Of a stretch of DNA of 64,000 bases, positions 8,098 through 14,922 are shown piece by piece (the first letter of the stretch is position 1; every line of letters starts with the position of its first letter). A program made the position numbers and the translations under genes. The notes beneath the pieces were generated by a model. The model saw nothing but the letters and a program-made list of their open reading frames with translations, was not told where the DNA came from and made no database searches. The DNA is taken from the NCBI RefSeq assembly GCF_010179735.1, contig NZ_JAAEEH010000011.1, positions 17,462 to 81,461 of the forward strand. Reading direction: 5' to 3'. This stretch comes from Anaerotalea alkaliphila (GTDB taxonomy: Bacteria > Bacillota > Clostridia > Lachnospirales > Vallitaleaceae).

Positions 8098-8128
8098 TGC
8101 GCACTTGGGGTCTGTCCCCAAGTGCGCA
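8098..8128. repeat. REP palindrome copy 1 (perfect)
   Basis: Thirteen-base arms (tgcgcacttgggg and its complement) around the five-base loop tctgt; adjacent bases extend pairing by three on each side. It lies between the reductase stop codon and the riboswitch promoter, so it may also act as a hairpin end for the reductase message. Same unit as 8843-8873, 9715-9745 and 9773-9803. Confidence 0.93.
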
Positions 8129-8142
8129 TTTGTTCAGCGTGT

Positions 8143-8778
8143 TCAGCGGATGAAATTCTGGAAGACCTTCTCCTCCGCCGCCGGCTTCCGGACGGAATCT
8201 TTCCCGTTGTCCACAAGCTGCAGCAGCCAGGCCATGTTTTTCCCCAGAATCCGCAGGGTTTGCACACCTTCCACATCCTCCATCACTTCCCCCGGTTCCT
8301 TTCCGTGGATGACATTCCAGTAGCAGGATGTGGGGATCAGCATCTCCGATGTGTTCAGGTAGTTCTGCAGCAGGTCCACGGTGGGCAAGCCTCCCGTCCG
8401 GCGCACGACCGCCAGCCCGGCCCCCACCTTGTGCCGGAACAGGTTCCCGTTCACGACGGAAACAAAGAACGCCCTGTCCAGGAAGGCCTTCATGGATCCC
8501 CCCATGGAGGCAAAATGGACCGGGGAGCCGAACAGGATTCCATCCGCCTCCCGCATCTTTCCGATCCATCCGTTCACGCCGTCGTCTCCAAGGATGCAGG
8601 TGCCGTCCCGCTTTCCGATGCAGCCATGGCACGCCGTGCACCCTGACAACACCTTGTCCCCCACGTGGACGACTTCGAACCCGATGTCCGCTTTCCTGAG
8701 CTCCTCGCCCACAATCTCCAGCGCTTGCCTCGTGTTACCGTGTTCGTTCGGACTCCCGTTGAATGCCATCACCTTCAT
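8143..8778 (-). CDS. Flavodoxin-family NAD(P)H:FMN-type reductase
   Basis: Predicted cytoplasmic flavoprotein oxidoreductase of 211 residues. The N-terminus MKVMAFNGSPNEHGNT is the FMN phosphate-binding loop of the NADPH-dependent FMN reductase family. A cysteine-containing segment CTACHGCIGKRDGTC followed by DD is typical of the iron-sulfur-flavoprotein-like subgroup, and GSPVHFASMGGSMKAFLDR is the usual active-site stretch. The start at 8778 is preceded by GGAAGG; the longer open frame upstream runs through a REP palindrome and is not coding. The gene is isolated, flanked by REP copies on both sides, with a TATAAT at 8826-8821 but no clear -35. Substrate is unknown. It could have travelled with, or simply been bracketed by, the REP/transposase element. 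Confidence 0.9.
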   Translation of the reverse strand: MKVMAFNGSPNEHGNTRQALEIVGEELRKADIGFEVVHVGDKVLSGCTACHGCIGKRDGTCILGDDGVNGWIGKMREADGILFGSPVHFASMGGSMKAFLDRAFFVSVVNGNLFRHKVGAGLAVVRRTGGLPTVDLLQNYLNTSEMLIPTSCYWNVIHGKEPGEVMEDVEGVQTLRILGKNMAWLLQLVDNGKDSVRKPAAEEKVFQNFIR

Positions 8779-8842
8779 GCGATTCCCTTCCTTCCTGTTG
8801 TCTTCCTGGTCAACAAAAACATTATACCCCTTGCCGGCGTCT

Positions 8843-8873
8843 TGCGCACTTGGGGTCTGTCCCCAAGTGCGCA
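8843..8873. repeat. REP palindrome copy 2 (perfect)
   Basis: Identical 31-base palindrome. Its last base touches the stop codon of the Y1 transposase gene (TGA at 8876-8874), the position expected for a REP that the transposase recognises or that was carried with it. Confidence 0.93.
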
Positions 8874-9632
8874 TCAAGACCTTCTCACGATGCTCAAACC
8901 GATGCCAAGTATCCGGGCGATCTGCACCGTCGACATCCCCTCCTCCTTCAATTCCCGGAGCAACCTGTCCCTGGGACCCTTCGGCCATTCCCCAATCCTC
9001 TCGATGTCATCCGCTCTGGAAAGCTCCCGTATTCTCCCGATGACTTCCCTGTCATCCTGCTGCCGCCTTCCCTGCTCAACCGGACACCGGTCTCCCCTGC
9101 CCCCCTCATGGAACCGGCGGAATGAGGCAAGCGCCCTCTGCCGTTCCTCGCCAAACAGTTGCAGGACGGGACCTGTTTCACAGATCCTGGGACCGGACAT
9201 GTACTCCCCGTAGCTGCTCCATGGATGTTCTTCCACAGACCCCACCATTCCCGCTTTTACGGGGTTCAAATGGATGTACCGCAGCGCCGTCAGCAAATAC
9301 GCCGTATCCTCCACCGCTTCGCTCAGGAAGCGGTCCTGGAACAGGTGTCCTGTCCTTTCATGCCTGCGGTTGTGCCATCCCACATGCTTCGCACCAAGCC
9401 GGCGGAACACCTCTTCCAACGGCTCCCGCCCTTCCTTCATCAATAGGTGCACATGGTTTCCCATGAGGCAATAGGCATAGACCGCATAACCGCATGGCTC
9501 CCGGTATTCCTGCAGCATCTCCAGGAACCGCAAGCAATCCCTGTCATCCCAGAACACCGTCTGCCTGTTGTTCCCTCTCCAGACCACATGATAGATTCCC
9601 GTTTCGCTTTTCATCCTGGGTTTTCTAGGCAT
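8874..9632 (-). CDS. REP-associated tyrosine transposase (Y1, IS200-like domain)
   Basis: Single-stranded-DNA transposase of the RAYT/TnpA-REP type, thought to move or maintain REP palindromes. The 252-residue protein begins MPRKPRMKSETGIYHVVWRGNNRQ (ATG 9632 with a strong GGAGGGGAGGG), carries the HUH motif MGNHVHLLM around residue 90, the RYIHLNPVKAGMV segment, and a C-terminal helix-turn-helix-like end (VQIARILGIGLSIVR). The catalytic Tyr is expected in the Y1 helix near YLLTALRYIH. No terminal inverted repeats or second transposase gene are seen, as usual for this domesticated class. Four palindromes lie within 1.7 kb. Family assignment is firm; activity is unknown. Confidence 0.92.
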   Translation of the reverse strand: MPRKPRMKSETGIYHVVWRGNNRQTVFWDDRDCLRFLEMLQEYREPCGYAVYAYCLMGNHVHLLMKEGREPLEEVFRRLGAKHVGWHNRRHERTGHLFQDRFLSEAVEDTAYLLTALRYIHLNPVKAGMVGSVEEHPWSSYGEYMSGPRICETGPVLQLFGEERQRALASFRRFHEGGRGDRCPVEQGRRQQDDREVIGRIRELSRADDIERIGEWPKGPRDRLLRELKEEGMSTVQIARILGIGLSIVRRS

Positions 9633-9714
9633 TGCGCACCCTCCCCTCCACTGGTGGTTCCATTCTACCAACAAAGACGAGCAACATCAATCCACGCCCT
9701 CTGACACCAATGGA

Positions 9715-9745
9715 TGCGCACTTGGGGTCTGTCCCCAAAAGAGCA
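9715..9745. repeat. REP palindrome copy 3 (one arm decayed)
   Basis: Left arm tgcgcacttgggg and loop tctgt are intact, but the right arm reads ccccaaaagagca, so about four arm positions no longer pair. It lies upstream of the transposase gene. Confidence 0.88.
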
Positions 9746-9772
9746 TGCCTGCTGACGATACCCTGCAACCGG

Positions 9773-9803
9773 TGCGCACTTGGGGTCTGTCCCCAAGTGC
9801 GCA
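9773..9803. repeat. REP palindrome copy 4 (perfect)
   Basis: Perfect copy of the 31-base palindrome, 27 bases from the decayed copy, forming a REP doublet between the transposase gene and the terminator of the tRNA operon. Confidence 0.93.
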
Positions 9804-9817
9804 AACCAAGCGAACAC

Positions 9818-9839
9818 AAAAAAAGGACCCCGAGAGTCC
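9818..9839 (-). terminator. Terminator of the seven-tRNA operon
   Basis: On the minus strand GGACTC and GGGTCC pair (with one G-U) around a three-base loop and are followed by seven T residues. It lies 28 bases after the tRNA-Leu gene. Confidence 0.85.
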
Positions 9840-9866
9840 GTCGTTCTTACTTCACCGTATTCATAA

Positions 9867-9947
9867 TGCGGGTGACAGGAGTTGAACCTGCACGCCGTAG
9901 GCGCTAGATCCTAAGTCTAGTGCGTCTGCCAGTTCCGCCACACCCGC
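9867..9947 (-). tRNA. tRNA-Leu (TAG)
   Basis: Cloverleaf with acceptor GCGGGTG/CACCCGC, anticodon loop CTTAGGA (TAG) and a short class II variable arm. Last gene of the operon. The 3' CCA is not encoded. Confidence 0.95.
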
Positions 9948-9977
9948 GTAGGCGACCGATGCTCCGGGGCGTCCTAA

Positions 9978-10050
9978 TGAGTCACCCGGGGTTCGAACCC
10001 GGGACACCTGGATTAAAAGTCCAGTGCTCTGCCAGCTGAGCTAGTGACCC
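9978..10050 (-). tRNA. tRNA-Lys (TTT)
   Basis: Acceptor GGGTCAC/GTGACTC with a G-U pair, anticodon loop CTTTTAA (TTT), T-loop GTTCGAAC. No encoded CCA. Confidence 0.95.
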
Positions 10051-10053
10051 AAA

Positions 10054-10125
10054 CTGGGTAGGAAGGATTCGAACCTTCGCATGCAGGAGTCAAAGTCCTG
10101 TGCCTTACCGCTTGGCGACTACCCA
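10054..10125 (-). tRNA. tRNA-Gln (TTG)
   Basis: Begins with T as usual for tRNA-Gln; acceptor TGGGTAG/CTACCCA, anticodon loop CTTTGAC (TTG). Differs at only three positions from the tRNA-Gln (CTG) at 63266-63337. No encoded CCA. Confidence 0.95.
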
Positions 10126-10155
10126 TCAATCATAATCCGACCAAAACGGTCAAAG

Positions 10156-10230
<75 letters not shown>

Positions 10231-10337
10231 ATATGTTCGTCGACCTTTCCCCTGTTTCCCGAAGGCTTGTGGCTGGAGGAAGTTAGTTGTCGACTGCCTG
10301 TGAATCTTGTGAAAACCAAACAAATAAATGTGTTGAA

Positions 10338-10411
10338 CGTGCCAGCAGGGATTCGAACCCCGGACAACCGCCTTAGAAGGGCGATGCTCTATCCAGCTGA
10401 GCTACTGGCAC
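10338..10411 (-). tRNA. tRNA-Arg (TCT)
   Basis: Acceptor GTGCCAG/CTGGCAC, anticodon loop CTTCTAA (TCT), discriminator G. A 107-base spacer without recognisable content separates it from tRNA-His. No encoded CCA. Confidence 0.95.
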
Positions 10412-10415
10412 ATAG

Positions 10416-10486
10416 AGCGGGTAGCGGGAATCGAACCCGCGTATCCAGCTTGGAAGGCTGGTGTTCTACCATTGAACTACACCCGC
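10416..10486 (-). tRNA. tRNA-Gly (TCC)
   Basis: Acceptor GCGGGTG/TACCCGC, anticodon loop CTTCCAA (TCC), 71 bases. Identical in sequence to the tRNA-Gly at 63500-63570. No encoded CCA. Confidence 0.95.
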
Positions 10487-10491
10487 ATGAG

Positions 10492-10566
10492 TCGGGGTGA
10501 CAGGATTTGAACCTGCGGCCTCTTGATCCCAAATCAAGCGCTCTAGCCAAGCTGAGCCACACCCCG
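10492..10566 (-). tRNA. tRNA-Pro (TGG)
   Basis: Acceptor CGGGGTG/CACCCCG, anticodon loop TTTGGGA (TGG). First gene of the seven-tRNA operon. No encoded CCA. Confidence 0.95.
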
Positions 10567-10654
10567 TCTGCACCGCGACAAGGTCCATGGGCCGCTTTAG
10601 CTGTACAGGCTTTCCGCCGGCTTTCGCACTGCTCATCTCTCAGACGCAAGTGTT

Positions 10655-10683
10655 ATTATACGCATTCCCGGGAGTTTTGTCAA
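10655..10683 (-). promoter_or_regulatory. Consensus promoter of the seven-tRNA operon
   Basis: TTGACA (10683-10678), 17-base spacer, TATAAT (10660-10655) on the minus strand: a perfect sigma-A consensus, as expected for stable RNA genes. It sits about 90 bases upstream of tRNA-Pro and immediately follows the yfcE stop region. Confidence 0.93.
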
Positions 10684-10702
10684 CAGGATTTTCCCCATTT
10701 CT

Positions 10703-11209
10703 TCAAAAAAGTTTTACCGGCTTTTTACCCTGCATCTCCCCCAGGGAAACATGCAGGATTCCGTCCTCCCCGACCTGGACCAGGGCGAAGGAAGGCCCCC
10801 CGCCGTCCCGGGGCAGGGACATGCTCCCGGGGTTCAGGAGGACGGCGTCCCCCTCGTAGCCCAGGAACCGGCAATGGGTGTGGCCGAAGAAGGCCCCGTC
10901 CAGGCCCTCCTCCCGCACATGCGCCCGGAGGGTCTCCAAACCGTACTTCACCTGCCGCAGGTGCCCGTGGGTCAGCAGGATCCGCTTCCCATGGACCTCC
11001 AGCACCTTCTCCAGGGGGTTCTCCCCGTCCGGATAGTCGCAGTTCCCTGACACCCGGTCCACCGGCAGGTCCGTCAGGGCCTCCAGATACTCCCCGTCGG
11101 CTGCATGGTCCCCCAGGTGCACGATCCTGTCGATCCCCTTGTTCCGGGCCAGCAGGGCCTCCACATGCTTCAGGTGGCCGTGGGTGTCACTGATCACCAA
11201 AATCGTCAT
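10703..11209 (-). CDS. YfcE/MJ0936-type metallophosphoesterase
   Basis: Cytoplasmic phosphodiesterase of the calcineurin-like superfamily, 168 residues. The metal ligands are visible in order: ISDTHGH (residues 7-13), HLGDHAAD, SGNCDYP, LTHGHL and GHTHCR. The length fits the small YfcE family. The chosen ATG at 11209 (MTILVISDTHG) overlaps the rdgB reading frame by 23 bases; an in-frame upstream start (MRRGFLK) cannot be excluded. It is the last gene of the murB-rapZ-yvcK-whiA-crh-rdgB run, and rdgB-yfcE pairs are common in Firmicutes. Physiological substrate is not known. Confidence 0.93.
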   Translation of the reverse strand: MTILVISDTHGHLKHVEALLARNKGIDRIVHLGDHAADGEYLEALTDLPVDRVSGNCDYPDGENPLEKVLEVHGKRILLTHGHLRQVKYGLETLRAHVREEGLDGAFFGHTHCRFLGYEGDAVLLNPGSMSLPRDGGGPSFALVQVGEDGILHVSLGEMQGKKPVKLF

Positions 11210-11816
11210 CTTCAAAAATCCCCTCCGCATATTCCATCAGGATCTGCTTCATGGCCTCCAGGGCCTTCCCCCGGTGGCTGAGGCGATTCTTCAGCTCCAG
11301 CGGCATTTCCGCCGTGGTGCAGCCATGGGAAGGCACGTAGAAGATGGGGTCGTAGCCGAACCCGTGGTCCCCCTTGCTCTCGTAGGCGATCCTCCCCTCG
11401 ATGGTCCCCCGGGTGGTGGCCACCCGGCCATCGGGAAAAGCGGCGGCCACCACGCAGACGAACCGGGCGGAGCGGTCCTCCCCGTGGACATCCGCAAGCT
11501 TATCCATGATCATCTGGTTCTTGACCGCATAGGGCGTATCCACTCCGGCAAAACGGGCGGAATAGACCCCTGGCGCCTTGTCCAGGTGGTCCACCTCCAG
11601 ACCCGAATCGTCCGCCAGGACAATCGAATTGCTGGCTTCCATGATCTCCACGGCCTTCTTGATGGCGTTCTCCTCGAAAGTGGAACCGTCCTCCTCCACA
11701 TCCAGGTCGATTCCGGCCTCCTCCATGGGAACCACGTAGAAGCCGGAACCCTTCATGATTTCATTGATTTCCCTGATTTTCCCCTGGTTCTTGGTGGCAA
11801 AGATGATGCGTTTCAT
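11187..11816 (-). CDS. rdgB: XTP/dITP diphosphatase (non-canonical purine NTP pyrophosphatase)
   Basis: House-cleaning enzyme that hydrolyses XTP, dITP and ITP to the monophosphates and keeps them out of DNA and RNA. The 209-residue product has the family N-terminus IIFATKNQGKIREI, the metal-binding LADDSGLEVDHL, the GVYSARFAG segment, and the GFGYDPIF and LSHRGKAL substrate-pocket motifs. Length is normal. It starts seven bases after the crh stop codon and overlaps yfcE, so it belongs to the same transcript. Confidence 0.96.
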   Translation of the reverse strand: MKRIIFATKNQGKIREINEIMKGSGFYVVPMEEAGIDLDVEEDGSTFEENAIKKAVEIMEASNSIVLADDSGLEVDHLDKAPGVYSARFAGVDTPYAVKNQMIMDKLADVHGEDRSARFVCVVAAAFPDGRVATTRGTIEGRIAYESKGDHGFGYDPIFYVPSHGCTTAEMPLELKNRLSHRGKALEAMKQILMEYAEGIFEDDDFGDQ

Positions 11817-11823
11817 GAAGGCC

Positions 11824-12081
11824 CTACTTTCTGTCGGACAGATAGTCTTCGATCTTGTCCAGGGCTTCCTGTTCGTCCACGCCCTCGGCGCTCACCAGAA
11901 GCTCTTCCCCTTCCGGCACCCCGATGGACATCATGCCCATGATGCTCTTCGCGTTCACTTTGGCGTTGTGCACCGTCACATAGATGCTGCTTTGAAACTG
12001 GCTGGCCACCTGCACCAGAAGTGCCACAGGCCTGGCTTCCAGTCCCGAGGGGATCTTGACGACAATACTCTTTTCAACCAT
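11824..12081 (-). CDS. crh: Crh-like HPr family protein lacking the PTS histidine
   Basis: Regulatory paralogue of the phosphocarrier HPr, 85 residues. In HPr the motif is GLHARP with the PTS-phosphorylated His15; here it reads GLEARP, so PTS phosphotransfer is impossible. The HprK target region KSIMGMMSIG with the regulatory serine is intact. Bacillus Crh has Gln at the same place and serves as a CcpA co-effector after phosphorylation by HprK; this protein has Glu, which might mimic a charged state. It follows whiA directly, the same order as in Bacillus subtilis (yvcJ-yvcK-whiA-crh), and hprK is also in this window (43579-44532). The functional assignment as Crh is inferred from the missing His and the neighbourhood. 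Confidence 0.88.
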   Translation of the reverse strand: MVEKSIVVKIPSGLEARPVALLVQVASQFQSSIYVTVHNAKVNAKSIMGMMSIGVPEGEELLVSAEGVDEQEALDKIEDYLSDRK

Positions 12082-12084
12082 TTG

Positions 12085-13038
12085 CTACTCCTCCATTTGC
12101 GCTCGCAATTGTTCAGCATACTCGCTGATTTTCCTCAATCTATGGTTCACACCCGATTTTCCGATGGGGTTGCCCAGCATTTCCCCCAGCTCCTTCAGGC
12201 TCGCTTCCGAATACTCCAGACGGATCCGGGCCAACTCCTCCAACGCTTCCGGAAGGCGGCTCAGCCCCACGGTCTCTTCGATCAGCTGGATGTCCTGGGT
12301 CTGGCGTACCGCAGCCGACACGGTCTTGTTGATGTTGGCCGTCTCGCAGTTCACGATCCTGTTCACGTTGTTGCGCATCTCCTTCAGGATCCTGGTGTTC
12401 TCCAGGGACATGAGCCCCACGTGGGCTTCCATGATGTTCAGCAGGTCCACGATCTGCCTTCCTTCCTTCAGGTAAACAACATGGTACTTCTTGCGAAGCA
12501 CCGTCTTCGCATCCACCTCGAACTGCTGGAGGAGGTGGACCAGGGCCTCGCTGTGGGCTTCCTCCGTATCCACGAACTCCAGATGGTAGGTCTTCTCCGG
12601 ATCGCTGATGGATCCCGCGGCCAGGAACGCCCCCCGGATATACGCCCTCTTGCAGCAGGTGGTCTGGACCACCAGCGGATGGATCCTCTTCACGAACCCC
12701 TCCCCGGACCAGAGCTTGCAGGCCTGGAGGACACGCTTGGTCTCCTCCGCGCCCTTCAGCAGCACATAGTAGGTCCGGTGCCGCTTCAGCTGCATGTTGC
12801 TTCTGACGGCGATTTCCACATTCATATTAAATGTTTTCTTCAGCAATGTAAAGTACTTTCTGGCTACGGTCGGATTTTCGGTCTGGAGCTTGATTTCGAC
12901 CACTTCCCCAGCGGAATCTTTGTGCACTTTTCCACACATGTTGATCATCGCGGCGACCTCCGCAATCTGGCAATGCCTGCCTTCCCCCATGTGCCTGGAC
13001 AATTCGTGTTTGACCTCTGCTGAAAACGACATCCTCAT
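12085..13038 (-). CDS. whiA: DNA-binding protein WhiA
   Basis: LAGLIDADG-like plus helix-turn-helix protein that in Gram-positive bacteria affects cell division and chromosome segregation. The 317-residue product starts MRMSFSAEVKHELSRH; the ATG at 13038 overlaps the yvcK stop as ATGA (an internal ATG at 13032 is possible). The LAGLIDADG-derived half spans about 85-220 (KRAYIRGAFLAAGSISDP, YHLEFV), and the C-terminal HTH has RLPEALEELARIRLEYSEASLKELG with GKSGVNHRLRKI. Position between yvcK and crh is fully conserved in Firmicutes. Confidence 0.96.
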   Translation of the reverse strand: MRMSFSAEVKHELSRHMGEGRHCQIAEVAAMINMCGKVHKDSAGEVVEIKLQTENPTVARKYFTLLKKTFNMNVEIAVRSNMQLKRHRTYYVLLKGAEETKRVLQACKLWSGEGFVKRIHPLVVQTTCCKRAYIRGAFLAAGSISDPEKTYHLEFVDTEEAHSEALVHLLQQFEVDAKTVLRKKYHVVYLKEGRQIVDLLNIMEAHVGLMSLENTRILKEMRNNVNRIVNCETANINKTVSAAVRQTQDIQLIEETVGLSRLPEALEELARIRLEYSEASLKELGEMLGNPIGKSGVNHRLRKISEYAEQLRAQMEE

Positions 13039-14036
13039 CCGTTCCTTTCCTGGTTTTCCTTGAACACCCTGAGGATCACCTTGGCCAGCTCTTCCGGATC
13101 GTGCCGGATATGCCTTTTTTCGTGGGAGATCTGGAGTAGGGGGGCCGAGACGATCCGCATCCCGTTCCCCTCCTCCAGGTCCATCTCCACACTGGTGCAT
13201 CCGTCCTCCTCATAGAGCCGGAGATATTCCTCCGGAATCGGCTCCCCGTTCACCACCACCGCATGGATGGCCCCTGTCCCCAGATAGGCCTCCATGGCTT
13301 CCACGTGGTTCTTCAAGGTGTACCGGTCCGTCTCCCCCGGCTGGGTCATGATGTTGGAGACGTAGACCACCAGCGCCTTTCCCTTGCGGATGGTCTGGCA
13401 GACCCCCTCCACCAGCAGATTGGGGATGATGCTGGTGAACAGGCTCCCCGGCCCCAGCACAATCAGGTCCGCCTCCTCCAGTGCCTCCAACGCCTTCCTG
13501 TAGGCCTTGGGTTTGCCGGGCAGGAGCCGGACCTCCGCAATCCTCTTCCGTTCGATCTTGTTTACGAAGACGATTTCATGCTCGCCCACGATTTCGGAAC
13601 CGTCCTCATAGGTTGCGGCCAGATGGATGTCCTCGATGGTCACCGGCAGAACCTTACCCTTCACCGCCAGGACCTCCGTTGCCTTCTCCACCGCCACATC
13701 GAAACCGCCGTACATGTCGTAGAGGGCGGCCAGGAAGAGGTTCCCCAGGTTCTGGCCCTTCATGCATCCGTCCTTGAACCGGTACTGGAACACATGCTCC
13801 AGGATGGACTCCGTCTCCGCCAGGGCGAGCAGGCAGTTCCGCACGTCCCCCGGCGGGGGCATGTTCATCTCCCGGCGCAGGATTCCGGAACCCCCTCCGT
13901 TGTCCGCCACCGTCACGACGGCGGTCAGCTGGTCCGTATAGTGCTTGAGGCCCCGGATCATGGTGGAAAGGCCTGTCCCGCCGCCGATACATACGATTTT
14001 TACCGAATCTTCACACATGGGTGCACCTATCCTCAT
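13035..14036 (-). CDS. yvcK: Gluconeogenesis factor YvcK (CofD-like, UDP-sugar binding)
   Basis: Cytoplasmic regulator required in Bacillus for growth on gluconeogenic carbon sources and for cell-wall homeostasis; it binds UDP-GlcNAc. The 333-residue product contains the nucleotide-binding start VCIGGGTGLSTMIRGL, VTVADNGGGSGILRR, PPPGDVRNCLLAL and the later LGPGSLFTSIIPNLLV and VSNIMTQPGETD motifs. The ATG at 14036 overlaps the rapZ stop as ATGA; a second ATG at 14018 (MCEDSVKI) matches the usual family start and may also be used. Coupled on both sides to rapZ and whiA. Confidence 0.96.
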   Translation of the reverse strand: MRIGAPMCEDSVKIVCIGGGTGLSTMIRGLKHYTDQLTAVVTVADNGGGSGILRREMNMPPPGDVRNCLLALAETESILEHVFQYRFKDGCMKGQNLGNLFLAALYDMYGGFDVAVEKATEVLAVKGKVLPVTIEDIHLAATYEDGSEIVGEHEIVFVNKIERKRIAEVRLLPGKPKAYRKALEALEEADLIVLGPGSLFTSIIPNLLVEGVCQTIRKGKALVVYVSNIMTQPGETDRYTLKNHVEAMEAYLGTGAIHAVVVNGEPIPEEYLRLYEEDGCTSVEMDLEEGNGMRIVSAPLLQISHEKRHIRHDPEELAKVILRVFKENQERNG

Positions 14037-14902
14037 TTGCCGTGCGCATCCTTTTCCAGGTCCCTGTGCTGGATGTGGACGCTGTATTCCTTCTGGGCCA
14101 GCGCCTGGTGCAGCGCATTGGCCAGGGTCACCGACCTGTGCTTGCCGCCGGTGCAGCCGATGGCGATGACGATGTTGTTCTTGCCTTCCTTGATGTAGTT
14201 GGGAAGGAGGAACTCCACCATGTCCAGCAACTTGACCATGAAATCCCTGGCCTGCTCCCACTGCATCACAAAGTCCGACACCTCCCGGTCGTTGCCCGTC
14301 AGCTCCCGCAACTCCCCCACATAGTAGGGGTTGGGCAGGAAGCGAACGTCGAAGACCAGATCCGCATCGGCGGGGATCCCGTACTTGAATCCGAAGGAGA
14401 CCACCGTGACGATCAGGCTATCGTACTGCCCGTCCGCATCGAAGACCTTGCGGACCTCCTCCTTCAGTTCCCTGGTAAGCAGGTTCGTGGTGTCGATGAT
14501 ATGGTCCGCCCGTTTCTTGGCCGCCTCCAGGATGCTCCGTTCCAGACGGATCCCTTCCGAGACCCTACCATGGTCCACCAGGGGATGCTTCCGCCGGGTT
14601 TCCTTGAACCGCTTCACCAGGATCTTGTCCTGGGCGTCGATGAACACCAGATTGATCCGGTATCCCATCCCCTTCAGGAGGTCCATCTCCTTGAAGAGCT
14701 CCTCGAACACGTCCCCGCCCCGGATGTCGATGCCCAGTGCGACCTTGTTGATGCCTGATTCGGGACTGAAGCAGATTTCCGCGAACTTTCCGATCAGGAC
14801 CGGTGGAAGGTTGTCCACGCAAAAGTACCCCATGTCCTCCAAAAATTTGAGCACCGTGCTTTTCCCCGCACCCGACATGCCTGTGATCACTGTGAATTGC
14901 AT
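14033..14902 (-). CDS. rapZ: RNase adapter / nucleotide-binding protein RapZ (YvcJ)
   Basis: P-loop protein of 289 residues. In enteric bacteria RapZ senses glucosamine-6-phosphate and guides RNase E; in Firmicutes YvcJ hydrolyses nucleotides and affects competence. Walker A GMSGAGKST is at residues 8-16, followed by CVDNLPPVL; the C-terminal half carries SFGFKYGIPADADLVFDVRFLPNPYY and the motif AIGCTGGKHRSVTLAN that binds the sugar phosphate in the enteric protein. It starts 20 bases after murB and is coupled to yvcK. glmS, which makes glucosamine-6-phosphate, is in the same window. Confidence 0.96.
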   Translation of the reverse strand: MQFTVITGMSGAGKSTVLKFLEDMGYFCVDNLPPVLIGKFAEICFSPESGINKVALGIDIRGGDVFEELFKEMDLLKGMGYRINLVFIDAQDKILVKRFKETRRKHPLVDHGRVSEGIRLERSILEAAKKRADHIIDTTNLLTRELKEEVRKVFDADGQYDSLIVTVVSFGFKYGIPADADLVFDVRFLPNPYYVGELRELTGNDREVSDFVMQWEQARDFMVKLLDMVEFLLPNYIKEGKNNIVIAIGCTGGKHRSVTLANALHQALAQKEYSVHIQHRDLEKDAHGK

Positions 14903-14922
14903 GGGCCATCTCCTTTACTGGG

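Noticed and set aside
8098..9803. CRISPR array
   Set aside because: Four repeats are palindromic, irregularly spaced over 1.7 kb, and next to a Y1 transposase; no cas genes. They fit REP elements.
10231..10337. Missing tRNA or small RNA in the gap between tRNA-His and tRNA-Arg
   Set aside because: No cloverleaf, no T-loop GTTCGA and no stable hairpin with a T tract was found in these 107 bases.
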